Origin: Enoplolaimus lenunculus
Taxonomy: Eukaryota > Nematoda > Enoplea > Enoplida > Thoracostomopsidae
Length of the DNA stretch: 64,000 bases
Assembly: GCA_030248215.1 (NCBI GenBank)
Contig: JASANG010004050.1
Coordinates: 31,913 to 95,912 of the forward strand
Direction of reading: 5' to 3'
Below the pieces are notes generated by a model that saw only the letters and a list, made by a program, of their open reading frames with translations, was not told the DNA's origin and searched no databases. Positions 18,591 through 31,431 of this stretch are shown here, piece after piece. The position numbers and the translations under genes were made by a program. How positions within the stretch are numbered: the stretch's first letter is position 1; each line of letters starts with the position of its first letter.

Positions 18591-20243
18591 TTTAGGCGTT
18601 AATAATGTCTACTTATATTATAGTGAATCATTTCTTAAGCGCCTTGTCGAACAACTTTAAGATAATACGATCTTCCGCTGCAAAAGCGACATAATACATC
18701 GCCAATGCAGGTGAACACTCCGTCCATTTTACACTCGGAACTAAGCAAATTTCGTGGATGATTCCGAGAAATTCTCAAAATCTAATAAAATGGCATATAC
18801 TGACCAGATACGTATTGTAAACGCAGATTGCACCGGTTTTTTAACCTTTCTTGTAAAATGGAATTGTTTCTAGTAGTGCGCCGCAAATTGGTGCGAAGAC
18901 TTTGTAAATATATATACTTCCCTCATGGCCACCCATTAGCAGTAAGTGTCTCGAAAAGTTGAATATCTATACACAGATTTAACAGAGATTCTCACCGAAT
19001 ATATTTTTGATGCAAATTTGCTACGACAGTTGCTTTCAATTAGATTGAATTTTCAGTTTAAAATCAAAATTTATTAAACAATTTATAAAAACAAGAATAA
19101 AAAAAGCCTTTAGTTTTGTCGTTAGTTTATGCATGCAACCACAAATATGTGTATGTTACTGCAATAAGAATAATATTTTGGAGCAAAATGAACAAAACTT
19201 TGATTTTTAAGGCGACACTAGCGCCGTGTCTTTTAAACGCAACTTTGTTCTCGGGTACCTATTTCAGAATTTTTTAATATTTCCGGAAACTCTACTGCCC
19301 GGTCAGCTGGCATTTTTTCAGATTTTTATAATAGCTGCAATGAATTTAAAATGCTAAATGTTTTCTACATATTTCCGTAAAAATAAGAGCTTAAACCTTT
19401 AATCTGCAGAGAAAATGCCCCTCGTTTTTGACGCCGTGATCGCCCCGGTTCTTCTCAATTATATTTTTGACTTCCATGTACAAATTGGCATTGACGATTT
19501 GCATACGTTTACTATACCTGTACATTACCATAGGATTTAAGTTTCTGCATAATATATACCTATCAGGTGTGGTTTTAATTTATACACAATAGACTTCATA
19601 TAGTCCTCAAAAGGTGTAAATTGTGTCACCTAATGACACAGTTGGTAGCGAATTGTCAGGCACGTATGCTGCCTGCTTGTGGAATTTTAAAATTTTACCT
19701 GGTAAAAATTTATTGCCACTATAATAGGTCTACGTGCATCAAACGCTAAAAAAGTCCACACTAGTTTCTGGTGTTCTTTGGTTTTTTGCTCAAATTATCA
19801 AATTAGACGCTTTTGATAACTTTAAAATTAGTAAAATTTTAGTATTTTGAACTTTCCATAAAAAATTTTCTAATAAGAAATTGACTCTAAGATTTTTAAG
19901 ATTTACGCCTAAACTCGATTAAAGTTGTTGGTCTTATATGTCTTGGTTAGCCTTATTCAGTGGCTTTGAGATTTATGTCTAGATTTAAGCTTAAGCAAAA
20001 GTTTTATTTTCACTTTGTGTTTGGAACCTGTTCAGTGTCTTGGTGCTGTTTATTATTAAACCTGATCCAAGCAAGACTTATTTACTCCGTATCTTTGATC
20101 CTTTTAGAGGCTGCTTGTTAGAACTTTTGAGAAACAAAACAAATGCTATTCAATTACGCACTTAATGCTTCAGATGTTTGGATCATCCAGTTTTAACTTA
20201 TGCCAACTCCAGCTATTTTCTATGGCTAAAATTCACTAGTTTG
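18591..20243. other. Intergenic between tubulin and receptor, nothing recognised
   Basis: No gene, tRNA or clear repeat boundary is visible. It is AT-rich DNA with many stops in all frames. Confidence 0.45.
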
Positions 20244-20244
20244 C

Positions 20245-20408
20245 AGGCCCGTGGCCAGCTCACCTTGCTAGGGGAGGGGCAAAAATGTTTCAGCAGGGTT
20301 TTCAACGGTTTTCATTGACTTACAAGCAAGATTGGAAATCTTCTAAGGGGTCAAAATGTTTCAGGGGAGGGGGCTGACCTACCCTGGCTCAACCTTGGCT
20401 ACGTGCCC
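20245..20408 (+). mobile_element. Short foldback element, GGCCCGTGGCCAGC end
   Basis: The left end GGCCCGTGGCCAGCTCACCT and the right end TTGGCTACGTGCCCGT form imperfect inverted ends (core GGC[C/A]CGTGGCCA-like). The interior (TTTTCA.TGACTTACAAGCA, AAAATGTTTCAG) is found reversed at 42988-43172. The core GGCCCGTAGCCA also bounds the element at 56701-57115, so at least three members lie in this window. Confidence 0.65.
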
Positions 20409-20695
20409 GTTACTTTGAGAGTAACTGACGTTTAATGACTAATAAACATTTTGAGCTGTTTATATTTATTTATTGCCAGTTAAAATGTGACATTGTTGCA
20501 AGTGACAGATCGAGAAACTTCGAACGAACCGCCGCAATAGCCCAAATCCAAGCCAGCGCAATTTAGTACTATTAATTGAAAATGCTGGCTTTGTTCCGTT
20601 TCTCGTTTAGGGTAATAGTTTGAATGGGCTCCATATTGCATCCGCCTGTGACCCAGGCACATTTTTCTATTGTGTGAAGCTTTAAATATCAGCTG

Positions 20696-23600
20696 ATGGC
20701 AAGTGATTGTTTGTTGTTCTGCCTGACGTTGCTAATTTTACTCACTTTGACCGATACTCAAAGCGGTGAAAAGTTGCTGATTACAAATTTGTTGCACAAT
20801 TACGATCGAAACGTTCGGCCCGTCGTTAACGCGTCGAATGCAGTCGTTGTTTTTCTTGGTCTCACACTGAGCAACATATTTAAAATTGTAAGTTTCCTGC
20901 AAAGCGAAACAAACTATATACTTTGGAACAAGGTAAACTAACGTGCTCAGTGCTCGGAGAACAATATTAAGCAGGTAAATTTTCAAACAAACGTATTTAA
21001 ATTTAAACGCTGAAACTTTGTATTTATGAAAAAATTAATGGTAAGCGACAGTCATGTTCGCAATAGCTGCATCTAAGTCGTCGTGCACTGTTTATGTTTT
21101 GAGCAAATCCACCAGGGTATATGTTTATATATTATATATGGTTATTCGTTCAAAGCATTTCTTATAACGTATAGAGTTCATGAAGTCTCTTCGCATCTGC
21201 AATATTTTGCAGTTACCCGCATGCTGATGGTCAAGGTCTCCTAGTAGTCGAGTGGTGACTAAATCACCTCCCATTTAAGAGTCCAGGTTTAAATACTAGC
21301 TTGAAATTAACTGTGACATAAAATTAAAAATGTTCACGTGCTGAAGTATTAAAGCTGTGAGATGAAATTGAAAATATTCATGTGCTAAATTATCAAACTT
21401 TTAGGAAGAAAAAAACGAAGTGTTATCATTAAACGCCTGGCTCGAGCACGAATGGCGAGACGAGCGAATGCAGTGGAAACCGGAGGATCACTTCGGCATC
21501 ACAACGCTTACTATTCCATCAAAGTATATTTGGTTACCCGATATTGTGCTGTATAACAAGTAATAGAGTGTTTCAAACTTTAATAAGGTAATAATTCTCT
21601 TCTACGGCCGATGATTAGTTGGAAAATGGGGTTCTTCTTGACTTTACACCACATTTTAAGTGTGAAATAAATAGCTAACTGTTTCAAGGGCCGGTATTTT
21701 CAAAACAACCTAACTATAGGCCTTGTAATAGCATCCAAGCTGTATCTACATCTAGGTTGTGAAGTTATATCTACGGAAAATATAGTTTAGCCTACATGGT
21801 TGTAATCCAACACTATTTAGTTGTTGCATGCAGCCTGTTGATGATAGAAATTCTGTTTAGCTTAATCTTATGGTATGCAGCTGTAAAGTATAAAACACAA
21901 GTCTAAAATGCTGACCTCTGTTTAAAGTGCGTGTGTGAAACGAATATCAGCAACCTATTAAATATCTACAATTGCAACGGGGAAAAACGAAGCAAAAGCT
22001 TTCATGTCTATGCACGGTATCGCTGGAATATACGTCTGCACTATTTTCTTCAAAACATGAATTATCGAACTCGTGCCGAACTGAGATTAAAGTGACCTAT
22101 GCCATTTTTCAGTGCGGCAGATTTCGCTCAAGGCTATACTCAAGTCAATGTTGTAATATATTACGACGGACGGCTGTTATGGTCTCCACCAATCAAATTT
22201 TTAGCGACATGTGTTCTAGATTTATCGTGGTTCCCGTTTGACGAACAAATTTGCCCGTTACACTTCGCATCCTGGTCGTATAGTTCTGATCAAGTAAAAG
22301 AAATACTATGCCTTGTTGTAGTTCCACCTGACTTTTACGTAAAACAAACGCTTGAAAATAAATGTTTTCTAACAAACAAGTTAGCCTTGCAAATATTGCT
22401 ACTGCTTTGAGTCCATTTGACCATTAATACTTTTTCACAAGCTGCAAATAAAGCATGAAATAAAGGCACAAAGTAACATCTCATATTATATACGTGTTTG
22501 TTATATTAAGGGATTAGGTTAACCTTTAGCTTTACGTTTGGAATTTTATCTTTCGTATTAACATCAGATTTAAATTCATACGTTTATTCATTAGGAGACT
22601 TTTTCATTGTTATCGTATCAACGTTACCCAAAATTCATCCATATTAAATTTTTTACAACAACGATCAGGTTGTAGCCTGCATAACAATACAATTTCAGCA
22701 TGTCAAACCAGTGATCACAAAATTTTAACATGAGCTCAAACGTTTTTAGGGGAACAAAAATTGTTGCAGGAACGAGACTGAGCCACCGTAACCGTGCTCT
22801 TACAACTATTAATCTAAAAGTTTTAGCGCCGCCTACCCTCGACAACCTTTGACTTATGATGGAAACCTCTGGCAGATTACCCAGCACGTGTTTCGCGGGT
22901 GAGGTAGGTACGTCCGAAAGTCACCACACAGAAGGAATCGCGAGGATCCTTAAAATCAGCAATCACCCCGGTACAAGCCACGTCGAAATATGTGTATATC
23001 CAGAAACCAGTAACTTCTCCTAGCCCAAAGGTAACCAGCTGAAATGGGGAAATCCAGCTAAGTACTTTAAGCCTAAGCGTTCACATATGTCACCAATCAC
23101 CGGAAATGTACACAAATCAAAATAGCTTCACCACAGAATCCTGCTAAGAATCTTACTAGAAATGCCTATTGTCGCTTTGCTGAGCGACAACGGTTAAAAC
23201 TATAGAGCTGCGAGTAACCAATCTTTGCAGTATGATTATGTCTCGCAACTAAGCCTTCGATTTTACTGCGCGCGCTCCAATCTTTAGGTAAAAGAGCAGC
23301 TCATTGGTTCGAATTTTATTTCTCAGACTAAAACGCAGCAATGCTTTTCTAACCAGAACCCAAAACCCTGTTCAAACGGCTAAAACAAAAACCATTTTTA
23401 CTCAGCGCCAATTTATCCACCGCTACATATTCGTATACTGCAAACTTAGGTACACTAATTTAACCTAAACTTAGCGCCTGCAGGTGACTAGACTACGCAC
23501 TAGGATAAGTAATAAAAAGGCTTGTCGACCAAAGCGAAATATACCAGGAAAGAATCGAAGGAAAAACAATGAAAGAATGAGACGGCACGGGACATCCCTG

Positions 23601-26600
23601 GAGAAATCGACAAGACTTGGTGCGTAATAAATACTATATAAGAGGCTAAGTTTGAACCCCACCGCGCAGCTGGATCACTAAGCTGAGATAAAGCGTGGAA
23701 CTGTGTGCAAGACCTTTTAGAAATCCTAAACAAAATAAGACTGGAACAATATTTATTTGCAACGAAGAAAGATAAACAAACTCGAAATAACTTACATTAA
23801 TACTATTTCTATTTACCCGACTAGCGTCCTCCTCGGTGTTCCGAATTTGTAGTGCTTCCAACTAGGTCGGAATCTAAGGTGTTAAGTGAGCGCCCGCACA
23901 TCGGACAACACCAGAGTCCGCGGGCAGGTAACACCTAATAACACTGTTTTTGTCATGCCACAAACCTTATGATAAACACTAAATCAAATGTAAACTTTAT
24001 TAAACAATCAAAATATAAAATAGCAGCATTATCTAGCACAGCGCAGTGAGCATGTAGCACCTTTCGATAATGTATGACAACAGCGCTAGTGACCTTAAGG
24101 TTTAAGCGCTTTCATACCCTAAATTTTTAGATAATAATAACAGAAATAATTTGCATAATGAGGCTTTAAACTTGCATAAATTTAAGAAATTTTTGAAAAA
24201 GAAAGGCAACTATGTAAATGATAGTTCAAGCACCTAGTCCAAACAGCTGCGTAGCAACATAATTGAAAATAAAGAAACAGAAATCAAGAGAACTGAAACA
24301 CCAAGAAAAAGAAGAAAGCAGGCAGCAAGGTTGCTGAAAACAAGAAACACACACAACTGTGCGTTTAATTAGTGTGGTTAACCGGAATCAAGCCGGGTAG
24401 GTAACTGGGGTAAAGGAAAACAAGTTACGACGTGGGTACGTAACTCCTTGATGTCCCAAACATTTAAGTTCAATCCAATCGCAGTACGCTTCGTGTTCAA
24501 GCAAATTTAACGTTTTGCTTCATTTTTCATAATAACCGGAAGACTTGAAATGTTTTTTATTGCGACAGAAAGAGGAAAGACGCTATCACTCCTTTACAAC
24601 AACGGGTTCGCATCAACAAAATTTAGATGAGTTTTTTATTTTAGGTAAATATTGCAACTCGAGATTCGGATGTTTCTACTGATACGTTTGCAGATCACGG
24701 CGAATGGGAATTAGTCGGAACAAGCGTAAATCGTGCTGTCAAATTTTATCCGTGTTGTCCAGGCCTTGAGTTTCCTGGTATTTATTTCTAATTCATTATT
24801 TGTTGTACACAGTAATCTAAACCAGTAGGCATTGTGTCTTCGAAATATGCAACATATGCCATAAATAGTGTTGTACGTGTTTGGCGAAACAAGTCTCAGT
24901 GAGGTTCTCCGAAAGAAGTTAGCAGTAGATGCTATATGGTGCAGTTGATGTGATATGTGACCTATAACGCATTGGTCGTGGTTAATATATTCTGAGTCTG
25001 TCGGCGAAGAAATAAGTGTAATTGCGGCGAGTTGAAGAAATTAATTTGGTTCTTAAGCCGTTGAAACGCATGCATTAACAATTAAAGATGTAAAAGCATT
25101 TTGTATATTTTAATCGTTACAGAAATCGTTTTTACACTCAAAATCCGACGTCGAACGCTGTTTTATATGTATAACATAGTCAGCCCGTGCATAATGTTAT
25201 CAATTTTGACGCTTGTTCAATTTTGGTTGCCAACCGAAAGTGGCGAAAAAGTTACGATGGGTTTGACTGTAGTACTTGCGTACTCAGTATTCAGTTTTAA
25301 TAATAGCGAAAATATGCCTGAAACTTCTCATGTCATTCCGTTGGTAGGTAAGTCTAAAATTTCCTTCGAAAAATGCGCAGCAGCTGCAAGTTCTGCGTGC
25401 AATTTGCAGCTGCAAGTTATCGCGGCAAAAACTTGCACATGCGAACAGGGTTTTAGTATTTGACCAAATTAGGTTTTAGTATTTGACCAAATTAATGGTG
25501 CCCATAATGTGGATATTTAAAAGCTAGCACGCAGCCCGGATTTTGAATTGGAGAAGATGCATGAAAAATTCCGGTTCCGCTATGTTAATTTCAAAAGAAA
25601 AAATGCCAGAAATGTTAATTTGGTTCTTTTGTAGTGCGTATTTCTCGGCAAAAATTATCCAAATTTCCAACTAGTCGCAGCATTCCTGATGACGTCTCTG
25701 ATACCAAGGCAATAACGTTGGTTGTAATATTGCATATTATATGCGATGCACTATAACATTAACTCTTTAATTTCTAGCAATTTACATCATGTGCGTCATG
25801 ACACTATCATCACTGTCAGTGTTTATGTCAGTTATAGTGCTCAATTTACAATACAGAAGTACGTCAAGCACGCGTCAAGTACCAGACTGGTTGAACACGC
25901 TTACGTTCAGCATTTTAGCACCTTTGCTTCGGTTCAGCTCTTCAGACTATCTTACCCGCAGGTCATTGACTAATCCTGCAGGTCAAGTAGCTCGCTCGGT
26001 TCAATTCTTACTTGATCATTTAGCAGCTGTAGTCAGCAAGAAAGACGATAACTGCGACGACAAACGAAGCAAACGGGTCCAGTTAGCTGATACGAGGAGA
26101 ACTGACCGAATGAGCTTTCGAGCGCTTTCGCAACGAGTCGCAAGGAAAATTAGTTCTCCGGCGTCGATTTTTAGCTCGCGAAACCGGATTGGGGGTAGGT
26201 GTGACTCGAAAAATGGACCCATGGTGTCAGCGAAACATAGTAACATCTCGGTAGTTTCGGCTCATCCTTGTTTACTTACTCGAATTGAAGAAGTTTCTAC
26301 AGAAGATGCTCTGATCTGCGACCGGGTAAATGGGGCGGAAAAAGCAAAACCAGTGGTGGTGACGAAGGATGCCAACATTAATATGACGATCAAATGTGTT
26401 GATCAAAGTGTTATTGCAAATAAAAGTGAAGAGAATTTGAAGAAAGAAATTGCTCGATCGAATAGTTATAACGATATTGCAAAGAGAAATAACAGCAACT
26501 ACGAATTGAGCATCGCAACTTTCTGCTCCATGCCTTGTCTAGCTGTTGAAACTATAGCTACTTTACCACGGAAGATTGTCATTCCAACAGATGATTCAAA

Positions 26601-27309
26601 ATGCCGTAGATTGGAAGGTAAATGCATCCAGTGTAGGGATTTAAACAAAGACAAAATCACTTTGGTTGAGGTAAGCAATAGTTTGAATAAAACTGGGCAC
26701 GCGATTGAAGAAATAAAACTAGTAATCCCACGACGACCAACATTAACTTCTAGTTTAGTTGATTTTTGCTCAACAAGACCCGCTAACCAAGACCATGCCG
26801 CTAACTTTCATTTGAAGGCCTGGCAGAAAGACAAGGAGCATTTGCGACTCCATCAAAAGATGTCAACGCGCCGGGAATCCGTCAATTATTCAGACAATTC
26901 CACAGAATTGCGACCGCCACAACACACTGAAGCAATTACTAAAAATCGAGGACATCAAGCAGCCAATTGTGAATCTTCTTACTGCGGATCTTCTATTGCA
27001 TCTTGCGAACGTAACCGCAATTACAAATTTGGAACAACTCAAACGTCATTTGGGACTCCAAAACACAACCAGCGCCGGCTGGAAACGTTAAAACAACATC
27101 AAAAATTGAAAAATGCCGAAAGAATCCTGCGTTCTCGAGCAAATTTACTTATTCAGCAATATAACGATGAATACAAGGCGGATACTGACGCAATTGAATG
27201 GCAGAACGTGGCACGCGTTTTTGATCGGCTGTTTTTCTGTATTGTCGCGTTTCTTACGTCGTCGGTTACCGTTGGAATGTTTGCATGCGGAATACTTAAA
27301 CGAAGTTGA
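20696..27309 (+). CDS. Nicotinic acetylcholine receptor subunit, alpha type, six exons
   Basis: Exons 20696-20887, 21405-21559, 22113-22293, 24645-24777, 25123-25347 and 25778-27309 join in frame to 805 residues. A signal peptide (1-23) precedes the ligand-binding domain: WLPDIVLYNN, the Cys-loop Cys149-Cys163 (FPFDEQIC), and vicinal Cys213-Cys214 after Tyr211, the mark of an alpha subunit that binds acetylcholine on its principal face. TM1 has RRRTLFYMYN. TM2 follows SGEK, with Glu at -1' (cation selectivity), Leu272 at 9' and Glu283 at 20'; positions 17'-19' are Asn-Asn-Ser, more polar than usual. TM3 (about 297-322) is followed by a loop of about 450 residues, far longer than the usual 100-200, all in the last exon. 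TM4 is near 775-797, ending GILKRS. It acts as a pentameric synaptic cation channel at the plasma membrane; the partner subunits are unknown. The start is the first ATG before the signal peptide; 5' UTR exons were not identified. Confidence 0.93.
21236..21302 (+). repeat. tRNA-like relic in receptor intron 1
   Basis: CTAGTAGTCGAGTGGTGACT looks like a 5' acceptor half plus box A, CACCTCCCATTT like an anticodon arm, and CCAGGTTTAAATACTAGC like a decayed box B with a matching acceptor end (CTAGTA/TACTAG). It resembles the tRNA-like core of the TTAA elements (TAGCTGAGTGGTGA, GCCTCCCA), so it may be a relic of the same source. Confidence 0.4.
22294..24644. other. Receptor intron 3 (2.35 kb), nothing recognised
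   Basis: This is the intron between the Cys-loop exon and the exon coding for the vicinal cysteines. Short antisense ORFs near 23470-23860 show no homology or splice pattern. A CCTAAG-like word occurs at about 23062. Confidence 0.5.
25377..25463 (+). mobile_element. Partial copy of the CTGCAAGTT inverted-repeat element
   Basis: GCAGCTGCAAGTT, CGGCAAAAACTTGCACATGC and GAACAGGGTTTTAG match the right end of the element at 46240-46510. It starts about 30 bp after the donor of receptor exon 5, followed by a local 23-bp direct repeat (TTTTAGTATTTGACCAAATTA type). Confidence 0.6.
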
Positions 27310-27381
27310 CCTAATTATTTGAATGAACTAGGCGTACCAGTAGTACAAGCATATCCCAATAACGCTGTCTAATATAAACCG

Positions 27382-27504
27382 GATACAGTTACAAATGAAT
27401 TGCAAAGTGTTGCTCCTGCGATTGATGAGCTATTTTTTTGTATCATCGCATTTCTAACGTTGTCGGTCACCGTTCGCATGTTCGCTTGTGATATACTTAA
27501 ATGA
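27382..27504 (+). pseudogene. Tandem copy of the receptor TM4-coding end
   Basis: A second copy of the last about 35 codons of the receptor gene lies 190 bp downstream. It reads E-L-Q-S-V-A-P-A-I-D, then ELFFCIIAFLTLSVTV, MFACDILK and stop; 25 of 35 residues equal the first copy, and many of the base changes are silent. The matching continues into the 3' flank (GAAGTTGACCTAA). It has no start codon. It is either a partial-duplication pseudogene or an alternative terminal exon: CAG at 27386-27388 followed by TT fits a phase-1 donor at 26617/26618 (GAAG|gtaaat). A TM4 with Arg would be unusual. Confidence 0.6.
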
Positions 27505-28615
27505 AGTTGACCTAAACATTTGATGCAAATGGAGTAGTAGTAGCATAAGCATAGTTCTTGTACAATTCTATAAGTCAAAACATCAGTCTAAGGCTAAATC
27601 CCAAAAATAAGCGTAAGCCTAGAAAGAAACAAATCCAAACCCTTAACCTACTGTATTGCAGTCCTTTGGAAAACGCTACGCCGCTAGTAGTAGCATCGTC
27701 GAAATATACAGTGGCAATGTTGAGCAGTATTAATATTAGAAAATTAACGATGGATTAAAACTTCAAAGCCGATAACTTTTCTCAACAACACTTGTACAAC
27801 AATCACTTTAACTGTAAATCTCAATAGTTACGAACCTAAGTTTGAATTTCTAATTCGCCATGCATTTTAATTGTTACCAGAATTAGTATTAAGCTGCCTT
27901 GATCACAAAGATATCAGAAGACGTGCAATTATTTTGCCAGTTCACAGAGCAGTATAATGAAGCGGTGAAAATGAATAAAAACACAGCGAGTATAGTTGAA
28001 ATTTGCAAATCTGTTGTCAAAAAAATGAAGTCTTTGGTTTGGTTATTTCAATCAACTTTTTTTATTAATTGCGCTGCGGATACAAACGTCAGACTGCTAA
28101 AGTTATAGTTATTGACACTAAAACCATGGCCCGTATTCTCAAATGTGTGTAGACCGAGCACCTATCACCAATTGATCATAGGTGTTGTACTTTACCGAAC
28201 CAGTGAATGCCGAGGCTCAAATTTCAGCACATTTTCGCTTATGATTTGCCGCACTTCTGTGACAATTTTGACTTCAACAAATACATTAGTTTAAGAGTTA
28301 CATACATTAAAATCAGAAATTAATTCTAGAATATAACACAACTATTTCTTGACAGAAAGAAATTTGAGTTTTATAATTTGGTGGCAATTTCTTGAATATA
28401 AGGCGTTTGTGTTTTAAAAATTTTGAGACACGAATTTCTGAGCCGGGAAGGGCTATCAATATCTGAACTACAAGACATTTATGTCCTGGAAATTTAAGAA
28501 AGTAGGAGTCTTGAAATTTTAAGACAATTTAATTTTGTGTGTACTCTCTGGGACCCAAAAAAAATTTTGTCAAAAACTTTGACAAATTACATATCGGTCG
28601 ATGTAGCTTAAATAC
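27505..28615. other. Start of the 19.5-kb gene-poor stretch; CCTAAG-type repeat
   Basis: 27520-27680 contains GGAGTAGTAGTAGCATAAGC, TCTAAGGCTAAAT and AAGCGTAAGCCTAG, another copy of the repeat at 6040-6120 and 7745-7800. No gene is recognised in the remainder. Confidence 0.4.
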
Positions 28616-28616
28616 A

Positions 28617-28796
28617 GAGGTGAGTCGAATTGTATTAAATTTTCCGTAATTTGATTGGTTAATGAATTATGCTCATATAACTGATTTGGCACACTGCCAA
28701 CGATTCGGGACGGAGCCAAATCAGTTATTTGACTATAACTTTTTAGCCATACGTCTCATCACGGAAAATGTAACACCATTCAACTCAGTTCTGTAA
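28617..28796. mobile_element. Short inverted-repeat element with inner hairpin
   Basis: The outer ends GAGTCGAATTGTATTAAATT and (reverse complement) GAGTTGAATGGTGTTACATT, both followed by TTCCGT, are inverted copies with several changes. Inside, AACTGATTTGGC (28679-28690) pairs with GCCAAATCAGTT (28716-28727). It is a non-coding, MITE-like foldback. Confidence 0.6.
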
Positions 28797-31028
28797 GGTG
28801 CGTCGAACGATGTCTAATTCGTTTAACATTTTGACAATTTTTGGGTACCGTTCCGAGGGGCGATCTTGGTACCTTAAAAACCGAATTTTTCAAATTTTTA
28901 AATAAATTTAGGCGCAAAATGATCAGGAGAGGTCGATAGAAGCTCATGTATGCAAAAAATTTTAAATCCAACCAGTTTTCGGCAAACGTGGGCGGGGCGG
29001 ATAACGGAAAGACTCGGCAATATTGGCGGAGGTACGGAATGTGGACCCCTAGGAATTTAATGCAAAACAGTCTATTGTATAGCCGCCCCATTACAATCCA
29101 GCACGTTAAGAAAATGGCTAATCTGATTTTTTTAAAAACACTACAGTCTGTGTTTTGGAAAAAAATTGCTGGAATACCATTTTCTGGGCCAGAGAGGTCA
29201 CCAGAGTTTTGAAACGTTTACAGATTTTAAAGGTGTTTAGCAAATGTGTATGATTTCTTAGCATCACAAGTCGCACAGTTTTTTTGAACTCATGTTCATT
29301 TGGTTCATATTTTTGAGTTATTTATAACCAGAAAATGTATGACTAACTTCAGGTGAACCTTTTGTATGAACGTTTCCTGCACACATGCCTGGTCGGTATA
29401 TGCATCCTATCTGGATCCGTTAATACATTTTATAAAGTTATGGCATAGCTAAAAAGGTTGAAACGAGTTAAACTAACAAACTATGAGAGCCGAAATATTA
29501 CAAATATTTAAAAGACATTAAAACGCTACTTACGGTTCGTTTGATAACTACTTAAAAACCACGGTAAATTTTAAAACATTGTCCGCTTTTCGGAAACGTG
29601 TGCGGCCACTATCGTCCAGTTGAATAATGAATAGGTTTTCAAATCAAGCGGACTGCGACACATATACACATCCGATCTTTGTCACAAGATATATTAAATT
29701 TAGAAATTGTGCTGAATACCTCTTTTAACCATTTGTCGATTCAAAAGCAACATGAAATGTCACCGGCTGGTTAACAGACGCTAAAGATATTTTAGAGAAT
29801 ACTTACAGGCCATGGTTTCAAGTTTACATTTATCATTAAAATGCATCAATTTCCGTACGCAATCGTTCGCTCTATAGTTTTCGGTTTTATCTCGCATTTT
29901 CTATGAAATTCAAATCCCTGTTGGTGTTAGCGTATATACAGTCGTTTTGATGACAGAAACTGTGCTATAAAAATATGCAATTTTATTTTTTTATTCCCGA
30001 GTTTAACGCGAGTTTATTATTAATGTACCTACTTACGATCAATTTCAATCATAAAATATGGTTCTGTAATCTTTATTATATACACTTTTGCATGCTTAAC
30101 AACAAGCCATCAGCACATTCAGCCCCGGCCTTTTTGCGTGTTTTGGGAGCTCATTCTCAACAGCATTATAACCAGTGCAGTGACAGATCAAGAAATTATT
30201 GCTGATAGGGAGGTCACACGATATTTAATAGGGCGAAAACTCAATGACGAAGCGAACGAGAAGCCAAACGTAATTTTAGTACTAAATTTTACACAAAGTT
30301 TTGGTTTGATTCCTGTTTTGGCTGAAACTGGACGGTGCCACCTCGAATTCGCCAATCGTCCAATGGGCCTCAATGCCTATACAGCGTGAAGCATCGCATG
30401 GGAGTTTTGTGCGAGTGCTTACACATTTTGTGTTCGCTCTTGCGTGTGCTTAAAACTAGCCGACGACAGCTGGTTCACAGTAATTATATGTGCGCAGACT
30501 TCTTGTTCTATTATTACTTTTGAGAGGGGAAGCAAAATATTTGCTATTGAATAAATTTTAGTTTTCTCACATTTAAAAGGCATTGGCTCTCACATGGTAC
30601 AAAGTTTTGGTTTTAAAAAATGCAAGCCTGATCACTGGACGGAAAATCCGATATATCATTGCGATATTCCAGTTGCCAGAAATTTATCCAATTTTATCCC
30701 CATTTATTTTTCGTTGTCAGTTTTAGGTACACTGCCATGGTTAAGTTCCGCGCTCGCGTTTTTTTTCTCCGAAAGGCTAGCATATTATTAGGTTTTGGGC
30801 TACGTATGTGAGTCTTTTCACAGTATACACACGATAAAGATAACATGCTGTCTTTTTAGTAAAGTGAGTTTAATAGCAACTAACCTGTTTCGGTCTTTAA
30901 GCTATTTGACGAGTTTGAATTGATAAAACCTCCGCCTGGCAAACATGAACCGGTCTGGGACACCGTATAGAGCAATTTTTTGTTTTTATTCTGTTTAAAC
31001 GATTGAACAAACTTATATTTCATTACTT
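28797..31028. other. Gene-poor stretch
   Basis: Short ORFs only, none with recognisable motifs. At 29034-29060 GTACGGAATGTGGACCCCTA resembles the end of the foldback element at 38979-39372, a possible solo end. A repeated GCGAATTGTC-like context was not seen. Nothing else is supported. Confidence 0.4.
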
Positions 31029-31431
31029 CATTGACCCAAATAAGAGAGGGTAACAAGAGGGTGGCTCCCCATTTTGAGTCCCAATCAATAGGAGTCCGCA
31101 TTGCTAATCAGAGTCCATACGCGGATGGAGTCTCTAAAGCCTACTTAGAGTCCATAACTGTCAATTGTCCCTGATTGTAGTGCATAAATAACTTTAAACT
31201 TAAGTTTTGATGGTACATTCCGTAGCATAACCTTGCATTGTCGCTCAAGCTTTTCATACAAACCGATAAACGTATAATTCAACGGATAATTGCAGTACCG
31301 GATGTATTAGAAACAAAGAGTGGGGGAGTCTGGGCTAGAAATATTAAATAACAGTCCGTAACCGAGTAACAGGAGGCACACTTTGTAGAAACCAAATAAA
31401 TACAATTCTCTGCCTCTTATTCGGGTTAGTA
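31029..31431 (+). mobile_element. TA-flanked MITE (TGACCCGAATAA family), diverged copy
   Basis: The left end CATTGACCCAAATAAGAG and the right end CTCTTATTCGGGTTAGTA are inverted. The interior CCCCATTTTGAGTCCCAATC, ATTGCAGTACCGGATGTAT and AATAACAGTCCGTAACCGAG follows the 51241-51674 copy throughout. Confidence 0.75.

Noticed and set aside
23471-23861. Several overlapping - strand frames in receptor intron 3
   Set aside because: They overlap each other in different frames, show no motif and no splice pattern.
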